A stretch of DNA of 15,227 nt from Thermoplasmata archaeon M9B2D (GCA_002900555.1 MUGD01000043.1:1-15227); one strand, 5' to 3'. Positions 1 to 8,252 are shown, counted from the stretch's first letter. Notes: a model not told the origin generated them from the sequence alone. A program made the numbers and translations.

Positions 1-903
1 GAAAAGATCGGTGACGATAAGACCAACAAGAGATACGACCAGAATCTGTTCTTCTGTGACTGGAAACATCGATGTAAAAATCACTATCGCAGTCAGCTCC
101 CGGGTTCCTAGTCCTGCGAACGTAATCGGGATGAATCCCGCGACATTAGCAATAGGGAATAGCAGTAAAAACATAGAATACGGGATATCAAGTCCTAACC
201 CCATGAGTATTAAATACTCCTGGGAAAACACAATAATCCACGTGACGACTCCTAGTATATATGGAATGATCATCATGTGGAACCGGGGAAAGTCACGGTA
301 AAAGGAACCAACAAATGCATTCAAATGAATTTTTAATTTTTTCGGAATAAAATAAACAATCAGGATCTTGAAGAATTTTTCCCCCCATTCTTTTTTCGTA
401 AAATAAACTGCTAAAAGACAAAAAATAAAAAAAACAGCAAGAGTAATCGGAAGTAACTCTGGGATCATCCCTATCACAAGAAACGCTCCCAGAACCATCA
501 TCGCATATAAGGAGAACGAATGAACAAAGGTTTCTATAATGGTGTTAATAAAAAGCTTCCCATAAGGTTCCTTGGTTTTTTCTTTTAGGTAAGGGACCCG
601 CATCAGTTGCCCAGAAAAACCCGGGGTTATACTGCCGTAGAACACACCAATGAGATAGACTTTTAAACTATAGAAAAATCCAACTGTGATGGTTTGTTCT
701 TTTAGGATGATTTGCCACGTCATGTTCCTAATAAGAAGAAGCGGGATGGTCAGCAGCAGGGAATAGACAAGAAACATGGGATTGATTGAAAGAAACGCAG
801 AGATGATTTTTTCTATATCAAGAGAATAGATAATATAAGCAAGTATGAAAAGTCCTATGAAGGGAAGAAGGAGTTTAATTTTCCGTAGGATAGTTTGAGC
901 CAT
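1..903 (-). CDS. Flippase-like integral membrane protein (UPF0104 / LPG_synthase_TM family), C-terminus cut by window edge
   Basis: I translated this frame directly: it is open from an ATG at 903 to position 1, giving 301 residues with no stop. The protein is strongly hydrophobic, with about seven visible membrane segments (roughly residues 9-28, 41-57, 74-92, 128-148, 149-166, 208-225 and 242-260). Two signatures of the UPF0104/AglD-like family (Pfam PF03706, TIGR00374) are present: YGSITPGFSGQLMR at 89-102 and the FAGLGTRE motif at 262-269. Members are usually 300-350 residues, so only the last segment or so is missing. The family is linked to lipid or lipid-linked sugar handling at the membrane (bacterial MprF flippase domain, haloarchaeal AglD); the substrate here cannot be told. 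No ribosome site precedes the ATG, but CCATAAAAG on the minus strand at 929-937 is correctly spaced for a leaderless transcript. The family call is firm, the function is not. Confidence 0.85.
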   Translation of the reverse strand, partial: MAQTILRKIKLLLPFIGLFILAYIIYSLDIEKIISAFLSINPMFLVYSLLLTIPLLLIRNMTWQIILKEQTITVGFFYSLKVYLIGVFYGSITPGFSGQLMRVPYLKEKTKEPYGKLFINTIIETFVHSFSLYAMMVLGAFLVIGMIPELLPITLAVFFIFCLLAVYFTKKEWGEKFFKILIVYFIPKKLKIHLNAFVGSFYRDFPRFHMMIIPYILGVVTWIIVFSQEYLILMGLGLDIPYSMFLLLFPIANVAGFIPITFAGLGTRELTAIVIFTSMFPVTEEQILVVSLVGLIVTDLF

Positions 904-928
904 GTTAAAGGGATGAAACACAATGCTT

Positions 929-937
929 CTTTTATGG
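929..937 (-). promoter_or_regulatory. Possible TATA box of the flippase-like gene (leaderless start)
   Basis: On the minus strand this reads CCATAAAAG inside the A/T-rich stretch AATAAACCATAAAAG. It lies 26-34 bases before the ATG at 903, which would place transcription start at or next to the start codon. No GGAGG-like ribosome site lies between, consistent with a leaderless mRNA. The call rests on spacing and composition only. Confidence 0.3.
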
Positions 938-978
938 TTTATTCAAGGTCGACAGACAGACAATATGAAACATCATTG

Positions 979-994
979 ATAAAAAAGAAAAAAA
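979..994 (-). terminator. T-rich terminator after the C25 peptidase gene
   Basis: On the minus strand, 23-38 bases after the TAA at 1017-1019, there are two adjacent T runs (T7 and T6 separated by a C). Archaeal RNA polymerase terminates at such oligo-T tracts without needing a hairpin. The site fits the end of the C25 transcript and would separate it from the flippase-like gene. Confidence 0.45.
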
Positions 995-1016
995 TGAGGT
1001 GGTATCACTGTTCTTT

Positions 1017-3194
1017 TTACCTATCAGGCAAAACACGTAAGATATAGGGACCAAGAACAAACCCCTTCCCGTTCCACTCCGCCGCGTACTTAACGCGTAC
1101 CTGAATAGAAATTTTTCCCAGTCCAAGGAGAGGTAGTTCTGGTTGGATGGTTGTGGTGTTGCCCATGGCAAGGGATTCCAGGGAACCAACAGATGATAGA
1201 TTGATAAAGCCAAGTAACCCTCCACGGATGGAGATGTTCCAGGGTATATTCCTGACAGGTCCCTCCCCTTCGTTAAAAATGGAGGCTTGGATACGATTTC
1301 TGCCACCTTTGACATCACTGACACGAAGCTGTGGTTTTATTCCTGATGCGTTGACAAAGGCCACTGCAGGATCCCCAAACAGATTCGTCTCATAGTAAAC
1401 CCAGCGTATGCAAGAGCGTTGGATGAGGAAGAGGTTGTCTTCCTTTGAATCATGGTTTGCCCGTCCAATTTCCTTAATGTTTTCCCCAAACACCGCGTCC
1501 CAGAACTGCCGATGGAACCGCTGTGAATCCCCATCTGTGCTATACGACCAGAACCATCCATAACGGGCGTTCCAGATACCAGCAAACGCACCATGGGTGT
1601 TTTTCACCGTGAAATATTCTGCGATGCAGTCGCCATTGTCAAACCCCCCTGACATGCATCCCTGTGAGTACACAAAACAAAAATTGTTTTCGTTTATAAA
1701 TGCGCTGACGTCACTAATATACATTTTCATATTATAATCATAAGAGGCATGACCTAGGTGATTGATGATATGGACGCCATTGTTGATAAGAGAAATGATT
1801 GCTGATTTTGGCCAGTAATATCCTGGTGCATCATATAATTTGTTTATGACGTATTGGTCTGCAGGGATTCCAACCGTGGTGTATCCATCATCTGATGAGC
1901 TATTGACCATTTGATCAAGATAGGTGCCAGCATAGCTTGCGATTCCATAATCACCAAGATATTCACCAGCTAATGTAACGTCTCCGAGATAGGTTTCAGT
2001 AGGAATAAGAGAGAGATATTCAACTGTTTTTTGGACAAAGTTGTTCACATCATCAATAGTATCAACACAGGCACGACCGACATAGACATCTGCGATGAGA
2101 TCCACATCGCCACCATCCTCTCCATCGGTGGGTTCCCCCCATTTATCATTTCCATTATAGTTATATGGTCCATCGAGACAGGCGTAGTAGAGATCAGATG
2201 GCATGGTGGTCTCGTAATACGTGACGTTTTCATCCATGCCTTCGACCCAGAGCATTTTTGCTGGTATTACCTCTGCATCGCCCCCTAACAGGACATATCG
2301 GATGCCCAGGGTCATGTACGCTGTTTGGAGATACTCTCTGATATCCTCAGGGGTACTTCCACCAACATCAGATAACGTTTTAATGATAGTCCTGGTTCCA
2401 GTTTCGTTGTGTTTTGCAGCAAGGGGTAAAAAACCATCGTGTAAATCGTCTGTAGTTAATATAAGTAAATCATATTGATCTTCGAGTAATGTGTTAGGCG
2501 AAAGGGATTCATAGGTACTTACTATTGTAGGATTCTGGATTTTCGTATGAAGCTCATCAAGGTCCTGGGGTAAACAACGGTAGAGTGACTGCTGTTGTGT
2601 CTCCTCTTTCAAGCAGACAGCCACGTTCATGGCAGAGTAATAATAGACATCTCCCGTGTTTGGGATGTATTGTACGGGATGTAACATTAAAACCAGAATA
2701 GAATACCCTCTGAAACTGTAGGTTCCAACCTCAGTATATAAATGACGTGGGTAGGAAACGTGAGAGGAATAGATAACAGGATCGGGGACTGGTATTGTTT
2801 CAGTGTTCTCATTAGCAACTTGGGTTAAAGGCAGTGATTTCCCACAGGGAACGATGTGAAATCCTGAACCTAAGAAATGTTTTTCACCAGAGATGGTAAT
2901 TGACTGGACCGTGCTGTTTGGTGGGAGCAGAAGGTATGCTCCTTTTGTTGGTAGAAACGGCTCACCTGGTTGTCCTGAGCATGGTGCGTCTTGAAGCAGT
3001 ATTTGATCGTAATGATTATCTTTAATCGGTATTCTTGAAACGCTGGGAGTCGGAAACAAATAGGTCATTGAAACGATGTCGGTATGTTGTTCATCGGAAG
3101 CAAGGACAGGTATGGAAACCGATGCTATAAGGAATAAAACTGTAATGAAAACTACTGTACACTTGCCTCCTTCAATACTTTGTTTTTTGTTCAT
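1017..3194 (-). CDS. Secreted gingipain-like cysteine peptidase (family C25)
   Basis: This 725-residue protein is predicted to cleave proteins outside the cell. Residues 1-32 form a signal peptide (basic start, hydrophobic VVFITVLFLIASVSIPVLA, cleavage near ALASD). A pro-region of about 200 residues follows, then the C25 catalytic core at about 240-610. The core contains LLGGDAEVIPA (302-312), the catalytic His region NHLGHASYDY with H482, and the nucleophile region SQGCMSGGFDN with C513. Near its end is NLFGDPAVAF (604-613), a common closing motif of C25 cores. Residues 620-710 look like a CARDB/Ig-like beta domain (alternating strands, NEGEGPVRNIPW). There is no C-terminal membrane segment, so release or cell-surface association by other means is likely. 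The gene has its own TATA box in the 45-base gap behind the C_GCAxxG gene. C25 peptidases are known from Porphyromonas and from sediment archaea; cleavage specificity (Arg or Lys) cannot be read here. Confidence 0.9.
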   Translation of the reverse strand: MNKKQSIEGGKCTVVFITVLFLIASVSIPVLASDEQHTDIVSMTYLFPTPSVSRIPIKDNHYDQILLQDAPCSGQPGEPFLPTKGAYLLLPPNSTVQSITISGEKHFLGSGFHIVPCGKSLPLTQVANENTETIPVPDPVIYSSHVSYPRHLYTEVGTYSFRGYSILVLMLHPVQYIPNTGDVYYYSAMNVAVCLKEETQQQSLYRCLPQDLDELHTKIQNPTIVSTYESLSPNTLLEDQYDLLILTTDDLHDGFLPLAAKHNETGTRTIIKTLSDVGGSTPEDIREYLQTAYMTLGIRYVLLGGDAEVIPAKMLWVEGMDENVTYYETTMPSDLYYACLDGPYNYNGNDKWGEPTDGEDGGDVDLIADVYVGRACVDTIDDVNNFVQKTVEYLSLIPTETYLGDVTLAGEYLGDYGIASYAGTYLDQMVNSSSDDGYTTVGIPADQYVINKLYDAPGYYWPKSAIISLINNGVHIINHLGHASYDYNMKMYISDVSAFINENNFCFVYSQGCMSGGFDNGDCIAEYFTVKNTHGAFAGIWNARYGWFWSYSTDGDSQRFHRQFWDAVFGENIKEIGRANHDSKEDNLFLIQRSCIRWVYYETNLFGDPAVAFVNASGIKPQLRVSDVKGGRNRIQASIFNEGEGPVRNIPWNISIRGGLLGFINLSSVGSLESLAMGNTTTIQPELPLLGLGKISIQVRVKYAAEWNGKGFVLGPYILRVLPDR

Positions 3195-3230
3195 ACTACC
3201 CCTATCTATAGTCTCTTATCATCTTCGAAT

Positions 3231-3239
3231 ATTATAAAG
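3231..3239 (-). promoter_or_regulatory. TATA box of the C25 peptidase gene
   Basis: The minus strand reads CTTTATAAT here, a near-consensus archaeal TATA box, 37-45 bases before the ATG at 3194. It predicts transcription start near 3208 and a leader of about 14 bases containing a weak G-rich site (AGGGGT at 3198-3203). The peptidase can therefore be transcribed separately from the gene upstream, whose stop codon touches this box. Confidence 0.55.
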
Positions 3240-3758
3240 TTATCCCTTTTGTTGTTTTCCGCATAACTTGTTAAGGAGTATCTCAGCGGTCCATTGTGCA
3301 ACGTTTCCTGCAACACTAGGGCATTTATCGACGTGGGCACCTGCTTTCTCAAACGCCTCATATTGGTCTTTGTCAAGCAAGATATAACTTTTACCAAATA
3401 ACTTCTTTTGGACATCACAACAGAGAGGAGATCCATATTCTTCTATAAATCTGTCATACAGAAGTTTCGTGTATTTAAACACAAGTCTTTTTTTCTGCCC
3501 TTCAGCAAATTCCTGATATGTTCTTCCAACCATAAAACTAATAGCAAGAATTCCACCAGCAAGTGCCCCGCACGTGCCTTTTGAGGATAGTGCAGTGCCA
3601 CCTGCAAATCCCTGAGAGGCTTTGAATACGGATTCATCCCAAACATCAGGTATTTCTTTTAGTGCAGCAAGTACACCCTGTGGGCAGCTTCCTAATTTTG
3701 CTTCATATTCAAACGCCCGTTGATACACCTTTTTTAGCACATTGTTTTGTCCGTTCAT
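3240..3758 (-). CDS. C_GCAxxG_C_C-type cysteine protein (putative redox or metal-binding)
   Basis: This 172-residue soluble protein fits the C_GCAxxG_C_C family (Pfam PF09719), named for spaced cysteines around a GCAxxG core. Visible cysteines are C25 (GSCPQGVLAAL), C63 (KGTCGALAGG, the core, here with CGALAGG), the pair C113-C114 (PLCCDV), C146 and C166. The rest is mainly helical with no signal peptide or membrane span, so it should act in the cytoplasm. The family is described as probably redox-active or metal-binding, often near electron-transfer genes; no reaction is established. TGGAG at 3763-3767 is a good ribosome site 4-5 bases before the ATG. It lies 121 bases after the biotin ligase gene and 45 before the peptidase, so operon membership is uncertain and a biotin link is not supported. 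Confidence 0.75.
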   Translation of the reverse strand: MNGQNNVLKKVYQRAFEYEAKLGSCPQGVLAALKEIPDVWDESVFKASQGFAGGTALSSKGTCGALAGGILAISFMVGRTYQEFAEGQKKRLVFKYTKLLYDRFIEEYGSPLCCDVQKKLFGKSYILLDKDQYEAFEKAGAHVDKCPSVAGNVAQWTAEILLNKLCGKQQKG

Positions 3759-3879
3759 ATTGCTCCAGGATTACAACTACCATATTAATTTTTTTTGTAA
3801 AAACGGTTATTTTGTAGAATCATGCAAATGAGGGGGGCTACAATGAGGTGATTTTTTTTTCAAGTCCAACGGATGGATG

Positions 3880-4689
3880 TCATACTTTGTGTACTTCATC
3901 GAAATAGAGACAATCCCCACTTAGAATCTTCTTTACTGTCCCAGTTTTTGTCCTGACAAGTAGGAAACCTGACTTGTCGATATCATAAGCAGTCCCTTGA
4001 ATTGTCTCTGTAGGTGTTTTTACCCAGATAGTGTTACCAAGTGTATCAGAATGTTTCTTCCATTCATCGATAAGTCTCTTGTATTTTTGTTGTCTAAAAA
4101 CCATATAGATCTCATCGAACTGCTGGAAGAGTGCTCCCAGGAACTGATGATAATCAACGCTCTGACCTAGCTCAGAGGTAAGGGAGGTGGATTGGGATTG
4201 AACCTCAGGAGATAGCTGTGTTATGTCGAGATGCAGATTGATTCCAAGTCCAACCACTACATAATGAATGGTATTGTTTGTGCTTTCTAATTCGAGCAAT
4301 ATTCCAGCTATTTTCTTCTTGTTCACTCGCACGTCGTTTGGCCATTTTATTGTCGCATGTATACCATATAAATCAATAGTCTTTGCAACAGCAAGTGCTG
4401 TAAGAAGTGGTAGAAGCGATGCTTTATCGACCGGGATTTGCGGTCGCAAGATGATTGAAAGATACACCCCTCCCTTTGGGGACTGCCATATGCGATCAAA
4501 CCTCCCACGCCCATGGCTTTGTGTTTGTGCAACAACAACAGTTCCCTCATCTGCACCAGCACGTGCAAGGTTTTTTGCTGTGCTGTTTGTTGAATCAAGG
4601 TTTTCAAAAACAAGCAGGTTTTTTACGATATCAAGCGTGAGATTTTTAGAAAACTCCATTGTTTTTTCTACAAATGTTTTCTCTTTCAT
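3880..4689 (-). CDS. birA: Biotin--protein ligase (biotin-[acetyl-CoA-carboxylase] ligase), no DNA-binding domain
   Basis: The enzyme activates biotin with ATP and transfers it to the carrier lysine of a biotin enzyme, here almost certainly PycB encoded two genes upstream. The 269 residues hold the catalytic domain directly from the N-terminus: LDSTNSTAKN (31-40), GRGRFDRIWQS (60-70, the biotinyl-AMP loop), KWPNDV (115-120) and KKIAGILLE (125-133, with the active-site lysine). A small C-terminal domain covers about 215-266 (GNTIWVKT to GDCLYF). The winged-helix domain of bifunctional E. coli BirA is absent, so it should not be a repressor. The gene begins 19 bases after the pycA stop, making it the third gene of the pyc operon. 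No clear ribosome site precedes the ATG at 4689; an alternative in-frame ATG at residue 11 is also possible. Confidence 0.93.
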   Translation of the reverse strand: MKEKTFVEKTMEFSKNLTLDIVKNLLVFENLDSTNSTAKNLARAGADEGTVVVAQTQSHGRGRFDRIWQSPKGGVYLSIILRPQIPVDKASLLPLLTALAVAKTIDLYGIHATIKWPNDVRVNKKKIAGILLELESTNNTIHYVVVGLGINLHLDITQLSPEVQSQSTSLTSELGQSVDYHQFLGALFQQFDEIYMVFRQQKYKRLIDEWKKHSDTLGNTIWVKTPTETIQGTAYDIDKSGFLLVRTKTGTVKKILSGDCLYFDEVHKV

Positions 4690-4708
4690 ACAATTGGTAC
4701 GGCCGTGT

Positions 4709-6169
4709 CTATTTTTGCTGTTGTCCGCTATTTGATGCCATAATCACGGCCTGGACTGCGGCTAGAGCCGCTGCGGTCTTAGGGCCAGAAGACTGCACTT
4801 TTTGCTCTTGAACGTATTTTACCACCTGATCAAGGATATTATATCGAGGGATAAAACTGGTGTCATAGACACCTGATTTCCATTGAGGGTTATTCATGAC
4901 AACACAATGAAATGGGATATTGTTTCGAACACCGCCGATTTGGAATTCCCAAAGAGCCCGTTTCATTCGCTCAATGGCACGGGGACGATCTTCGCCCCAG
5001 ACAATGAGTTTTGCTATCATAGAATCGTAAAACGGAGGAATGGTAAAGCCAGGGTATACACCGGAATCAACACGGATACCAGGACCACTTGGTTCTGCGT
5101 ATCTGATGATCTTCGCAGGAGCTGGCATGAAGTTATTCAAAGGATCTTCTGCGTTAATTCGACATTCAATCGAATGACCCCGTGGATGTATATCTTTCTG
5201 GTCATATTCAAGTTCCAATCCAGAGGCGACACGCAGTTGTTCTCTGGCTAGATCAACACCGGTCGTCATCTCAGTTATTGGATGTTCTACTTGTAAACGA
5301 GTGTTCATCTCAAGGAAATAATAGTTCCCATCCTTAAACATGAACTCGCAGGTCCCTGCGTTGTAATACCTAGCGGTTTTCGCAGCAAGCACAGCCTGTG
5401 CACCTATTTCTTTTCGTAGCTCAGGTGTCAATGCACATGAGGGGGTTTCCTCAATGAGTTTCTGATGACGACGTTGCACACTACATTCCCGCTCAAAACA
5501 ATGAATCAAATGACCTTTTTTATCACCAATTACTTGATATTCAATATGCCGTGGGTTCTCGATGAATTTTTCAATAAAGACAGAATCATCCCCAAATGAG
5601 TTTTTTGCAAGCTGTCTTACAGTTGAAAGAGCTTTTTCCATCTGCTTTTCGTCGTTTACCTGCTGGATTCCTATCCCTCCTCCTCCAGCAGATGCCTTCA
5701 ACATGACGGGGTAGCCGATTTCTTGGGCGATATCTTTAGCCCGTTCATGGTCTGCAATCGCTTCAGTTACCCCTGGGACAACCTTGACACCTGCCTTGAT
5801 CATGGATTTCTTCGAGTCGATTTTTGATCCCATAAGTTTCATTGCAAAAACCGGTGGACCAATGAACTCAATGTTGTTCTTTTTACACATCTCCGCAAAC
5901 TCAGAGTTCTCTGCCATAAATCCATACCCTGGATGGATTCCTTCTGCACCTGATTTCAACGCAACATCAATGATTTTTTGTTTGTTGAGATAACTTTGGC
6001 TGGCTGGACCTGGGCCGATATTATATTTTTCGTCAGCATATTTCACAAATAACGCATGTTGATCCGCATCTGAGTACACCGCAACGGTCGCAATGCCAAA
6101 CTCTTTGCACGCCCGCATGATACGTATCGCAATTTCACCGCGGTTTGCAATCAGCACTTTATTAAGCAT
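4709..6169 (-). CDS. pycA: Pyruvate carboxylase subunit A (biotin carboxylase subunit)
   Basis: This subunit carboxylates the biotin on PycB using ATP and bicarbonate. The 486 residues show the full biotin carboxylase fold: KVLIANRGEIAIRIMRAC (4-21), the ATP-grasp glycine loop KASAGGGGIGIQ (158-169), the HCFERECSVQRRHQK segment (223-237), FLEMNTRLQVEHPITE (285-300, catalytic Glu and Arg) and the C-terminal biotin carboxylase domain ending near 445. An extra tail of about 30 residues ends in an Ala-rich helix (KTAAALAAVQAVIMAS) and a Gln-rich end; this is longer than bacterial AccC (about 450) but near archaeal PycA lengths. Start choice is supported by GGTGATC at 6174-6180, which pairs with the 16S 3' end, 4 bases before the ATG. 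The gene starts 15 bases after the pycB stop. The same subunit could in principle serve another carboxylase, but the pycB neighbour makes pyruvate carboxylase the best call. Confidence 0.93.
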   Translation of the reverse strand: MLNKVLIANRGEIAIRIMRACKEFGIATVAVYSDADQHALFVKYADEKYNIGPGPASQSYLNKQKIIDVALKSGAEGIHPGYGFMAENSEFAEMCKKNNIEFIGPPVFAMKLMGSKIDSKKSMIKAGVKVVPGVTEAIADHERAKDIAQEIGYPVMLKASAGGGGIGIQQVNDEKQMEKALSTVRQLAKNSFGDDSVFIEKFIENPRHIEYQVIGDKKGHLIHCFERECSVQRRHQKLIEETPSCALTPELRKEIGAQAVLAAKTARYYNAGTCEFMFKDGNYYFLEMNTRLQVEHPITEMTTGVDLAREQLRVASGLELEYDQKDIHPRGHSIECRINAEDPLNNFMPAPAKIIRYAEPSGPGIRVDSGVYPGFTIPPFYDSMIAKLIVWGEDRPRAIERMKRALWEFQIGGVRNNIPFHCVVMNNPQWKSGVYDTSFIPRYNILDQVVKYVQEQKVQSSGPKTAAALAAVQAVIMASNSGQQQK

Positions 6170-6184
6170 GTTGGATCACCATCT

Positions 6185-8005
6185 TTACAGAATTTGCATC
6201 AGGACATCTCCGCTGCAAACTGGAGCTCCTTCTTTTATAAAAATATCCTTTACTTCCCCTTCAGTTTCGCATTTGATCTCTTGCTCCATCTTCATTGCTT
6301 CGATTGTCGCGATGACATCCCCTTTTTTAACCTTGTCACCTTTTTTTACTTTCACTTTTAAGATCGTGCCTTGCATGTTTGACTTAATGCCACCTTCGAT
6401 ATCCTTCGGTTTTTCTTGTGGTGGAGCACCAGCGCCAGCAACAAGGTATCCACCCGAGGGGATGACCTTCACTTCATAAGGCTCTCCATCGACCTCAACC
6501 TGGAATTCTGTAGGAATCTGAACAGGTCCGGTTCTTTTCTCAGGTGGTTGCGTCTCCAACCAGATTTGTTTTACTTCAGGGAACGATTGTTTTACCATCG
6601 CTCTTGTTAATGGATGATCGAGAGGTAAGGGTAAGTGATCTGAGGTGAATTCTGCGAGGGCTTGACCTTTCAAGAACTTCAGACCGACCTGTGGATACAG
6701 GATATAGGTCATAATATCCTCTTCTTTTTTAATCAGCGATCCCCCATCGATTTCCTGTAATTCCTTTTTCTTCTTATCCCACAATGGTTCAAGTAAATCT
6801 GATGGTCGACAATCGATGACCTCATCTTTCCATTTAGGACCAAGAACCAGTTTCATAATCTCTGGTTTTATCTCCCCTGGAGGCTTTCCGTACATCCCAC
6901 GGCAGTAATCTTTTGTCTCCTTTGGAATAACTTTATACCGTCCATGTAAGACATTCATAACTGCTTGAACCCCTACGACTTGACTAGTCGGGGTAACTAG
7001 CGGAGGGTACCCTAGTTCTTGACGTACCCGTGCAGTTTCATCCAGAATCTGCCGATATTTATCGCGAGCTCCTTGTTCCTCAAGCTGGAAAATAAGATTG
7101 GAGAGCATCCCACCAGGGATCTGATGCAGTGTCACACTTGGATCAACCTTCAATGCATCGAATCGATGAAGATGCCTATACTTTTCCCATACTTTAAGGA
7201 AATATGTCCGACATTCAATAAGTAAACCTAGGTCATAATGAGTATCCCATTCTGTTCCTTGTAATGCAGCGACGACGCTCTCCGTAGCAGGAGCGGCAGT
7301 CCCTCCGGAGATTGGGGAAAGTGACGTATCAAGGATGTCCGCACCCGCCTCAACAGCTCGTTGATAGGCCATCCCTGTCATGCCGCTTGTGTAATGGGAA
7401 TGAAGATTCATCGGCAGGTTAACTCCAGCCTCTTTTGTTTCTTTGATGATGTCATAGGCACGTTTTGGAGAAATCATTCCTGCCATGTCTTTTATACAAA
7501 CCGAATCCGCACCCATTTTCTTTAATTCTATGAATTTGTCAACAAAATAATCAACCGTATGAATTGGTGAAATCGTATAACTCAGACATGCTTGTACGTG
7601 ACCTCCATTTTCCTTGACTGCTTTCATAGGTACTTTCAGGTTACGTAAATCATTAAGGGCGTCAAAGATACGGAAATAATCACATCCATTTTTTTTCGCA
7701 AGATAGATGAATTTTTCGACAACATCATCAGGAAAATTCCAGTATGCGACAATGTTCATTGCTCGTTCGAGCATTTGCAGTGGTGTGTTGGGCATTGCTT
7801 TTTTTAGTGTATTTAATCGCTCCCATGGATCCTGATTTAGGTATCGTATGCATACATCATAGGTTGCCCCACCCCATACCTCTAAGGAAAAAAACCCGAT
7901 TTCATCTAGTTTTCCTGCTATCGGAAGCATATCTTCTGTTCTCATTCGTGTTGCAAGTAACGATTGATGGCCATCTCGTAAGATCATCTCATGCAGTTGT
8001 ACCAT
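6185..8005 (-). CDS. pycB: Pyruvate carboxylase subunit B (carboxyltransferase plus biotin carrier; oxaloacetate decarboxylase alpha-like)
   Basis: PycB moves the carboxyl group from biotin to pyruvate to make oxaloacetate, and also carries the biotin. The 606 residues begin with the carboxyltransferase TIM barrel: LRDGHQSLLATRMRT (9-23, metal ligand D11), CIKDMAGM (170-177, K172 the likely carboxylated metal-bridging lysine), NLHSHYTSGM (200-209, ligands H202 and H204) and SGGTAAPATES. The PYC/OADA conserved domain follows to about 470. A Pro-rich linker leads to a C-terminal biotinyl domain (540-606) with the canonical EAMKM and biotin lysine K572. Full length matches two-subunit archaeal enzymes. 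GGAGGGA at 8013-8019 is a strong ribosome site. No membrane OadB or gamma subunit is in the window, which favours the anabolic carboxylase over the Na+-pumping decarboxylase, though genes elsewhere cannot be excluded. It heads the pycB-pycA-ligase operon. Confidence 0.94.
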   Translation of the reverse strand: MVQLHEMILRDGHQSLLATRMRTEDMLPIAGKLDEIGFFSLEVWGGATYDVCIRYLNQDPWERLNTLKKAMPNTPLQMLERAMNIVAYWNFPDDVVEKFIYLAKKNGCDYFRIFDALNDLRNLKVPMKAVKENGGHVQACLSYTISPIHTVDYFVDKFIELKKMGADSVCIKDMAGMISPKRAYDIIKETKEAGVNLPMNLHSHYTSGMTGMAYQRAVEAGADILDTSLSPISGGTAAPATESVVAALQGTEWDTHYDLGLLIECRTYFLKVWEKYRHLHRFDALKVDPSVTLHQIPGGMLSNLIFQLEEQGARDKYRQILDETARVRQELGYPPLVTPTSQVVGVQAVMNVLHGRYKVIPKETKDYCRGMYGKPPGEIKPEIMKLVLGPKWKDEVIDCRPSDLLEPLWDKKKKELQEIDGGSLIKKEEDIMTYILYPQVGLKFLKGQALAEFTSDHLPLPLDHPLTRAMVKQSFPEVKQIWLETQPPEKRTGPVQIPTEFQVEVDGEPYEVKVIPSGGYLVAGAGAPPQEKPKDIEGGIKSNMQGTILKVKVKKGDKVKKGDVIATIEAMKMEQEIKCETEGEVKDIFIKEGAPVCSGDVLMQIL

Positions 8006-8086
8006 ATGTTGTTCCCTCCAATCCCCCTATTTTATTTTGCTGCAATGGGGGTGGTAGTAAACGAAAGAGGGTATCCTGTTAACCTA

Positions 8087-8096
8087 CTTAAATATG
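8087..8096 (-). promoter_or_regulatory. Likely TATA box of the pyc-biotin ligase operon
   Basis: The minus strand reads CATATTTAAG, a reasonable archaeal TATA box, 82-91 bases before the pycB ATG. Transcription would start near 8065, giving a leader of about 60 bases that ends with the GGAGGGA ribosome site. No better candidate lies nearer to the start codon. The upstream flank is not strongly purine-rich, so the BRE is weak. Confidence 0.4.
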
Positions 8097-8107
8097 GTGG
8101 CATAATA

Positions 8108-8141
8108 CCGTTAATTTTAATAGACCGGCGGGGTTTAACGG
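8108..8141. repeat. Inverted repeat upstream of the pyc promoter (possible operator)
   Basis: CCGTTAA (8108-8114) is matched by its exact complement TTAACGG (8135-8141), with 20 bases between. The repeat lies 12 bases upstream of the candidate pycB TATA box, a position suited to an activator or other regulator. A third related sequence, the palindrome GTTAAC, occurs at 8078-8083 on the other side of the TATA box. No regulator gene is nearby. Confidence 0.3.
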
Positions 8142-8252
8142 AGGTGTATCAGATGCCCTGAAGAACCAAGACCTTTTTTTCCCTTCTGCTACAGGCTTTG
8201 TATGACTACAGTCTTATTTTCAAGCATTTTTAATAAATAACTATTGTTTTTG

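Noticed and set aside
949..960. GACAGACAGACA short tandem repeat
   Set aside because: Only three 4-base units; too short to be meaningful.
932..1324. 130-residue minus-strand frame overlapping the end of the C25 gene
   Set aside because: It lies in another frame of the well-supported peptidase gene, has low-complexity Phe/Ser runs and no family features.
6185..8005. Reading pycB as the alpha subunit of a Na+-pumping oxaloacetate decarboxylase
   Set aside because: No OadB- or OadG-like membrane gene is nearby, and pycA (biotin carboxylase) is the direct partner, which fits the ATP-dependent carboxylase.
8141..8159. A perfect-looking ribosome site (GGAGGTG) followed by ATG-CCC-TGA on the plus strand
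   Set aside because: The frame has only two sense codons, and the next gene on this strand starts 900 bases later. It overlaps the inverted repeat upstream of pycB and is more likely coincidence.
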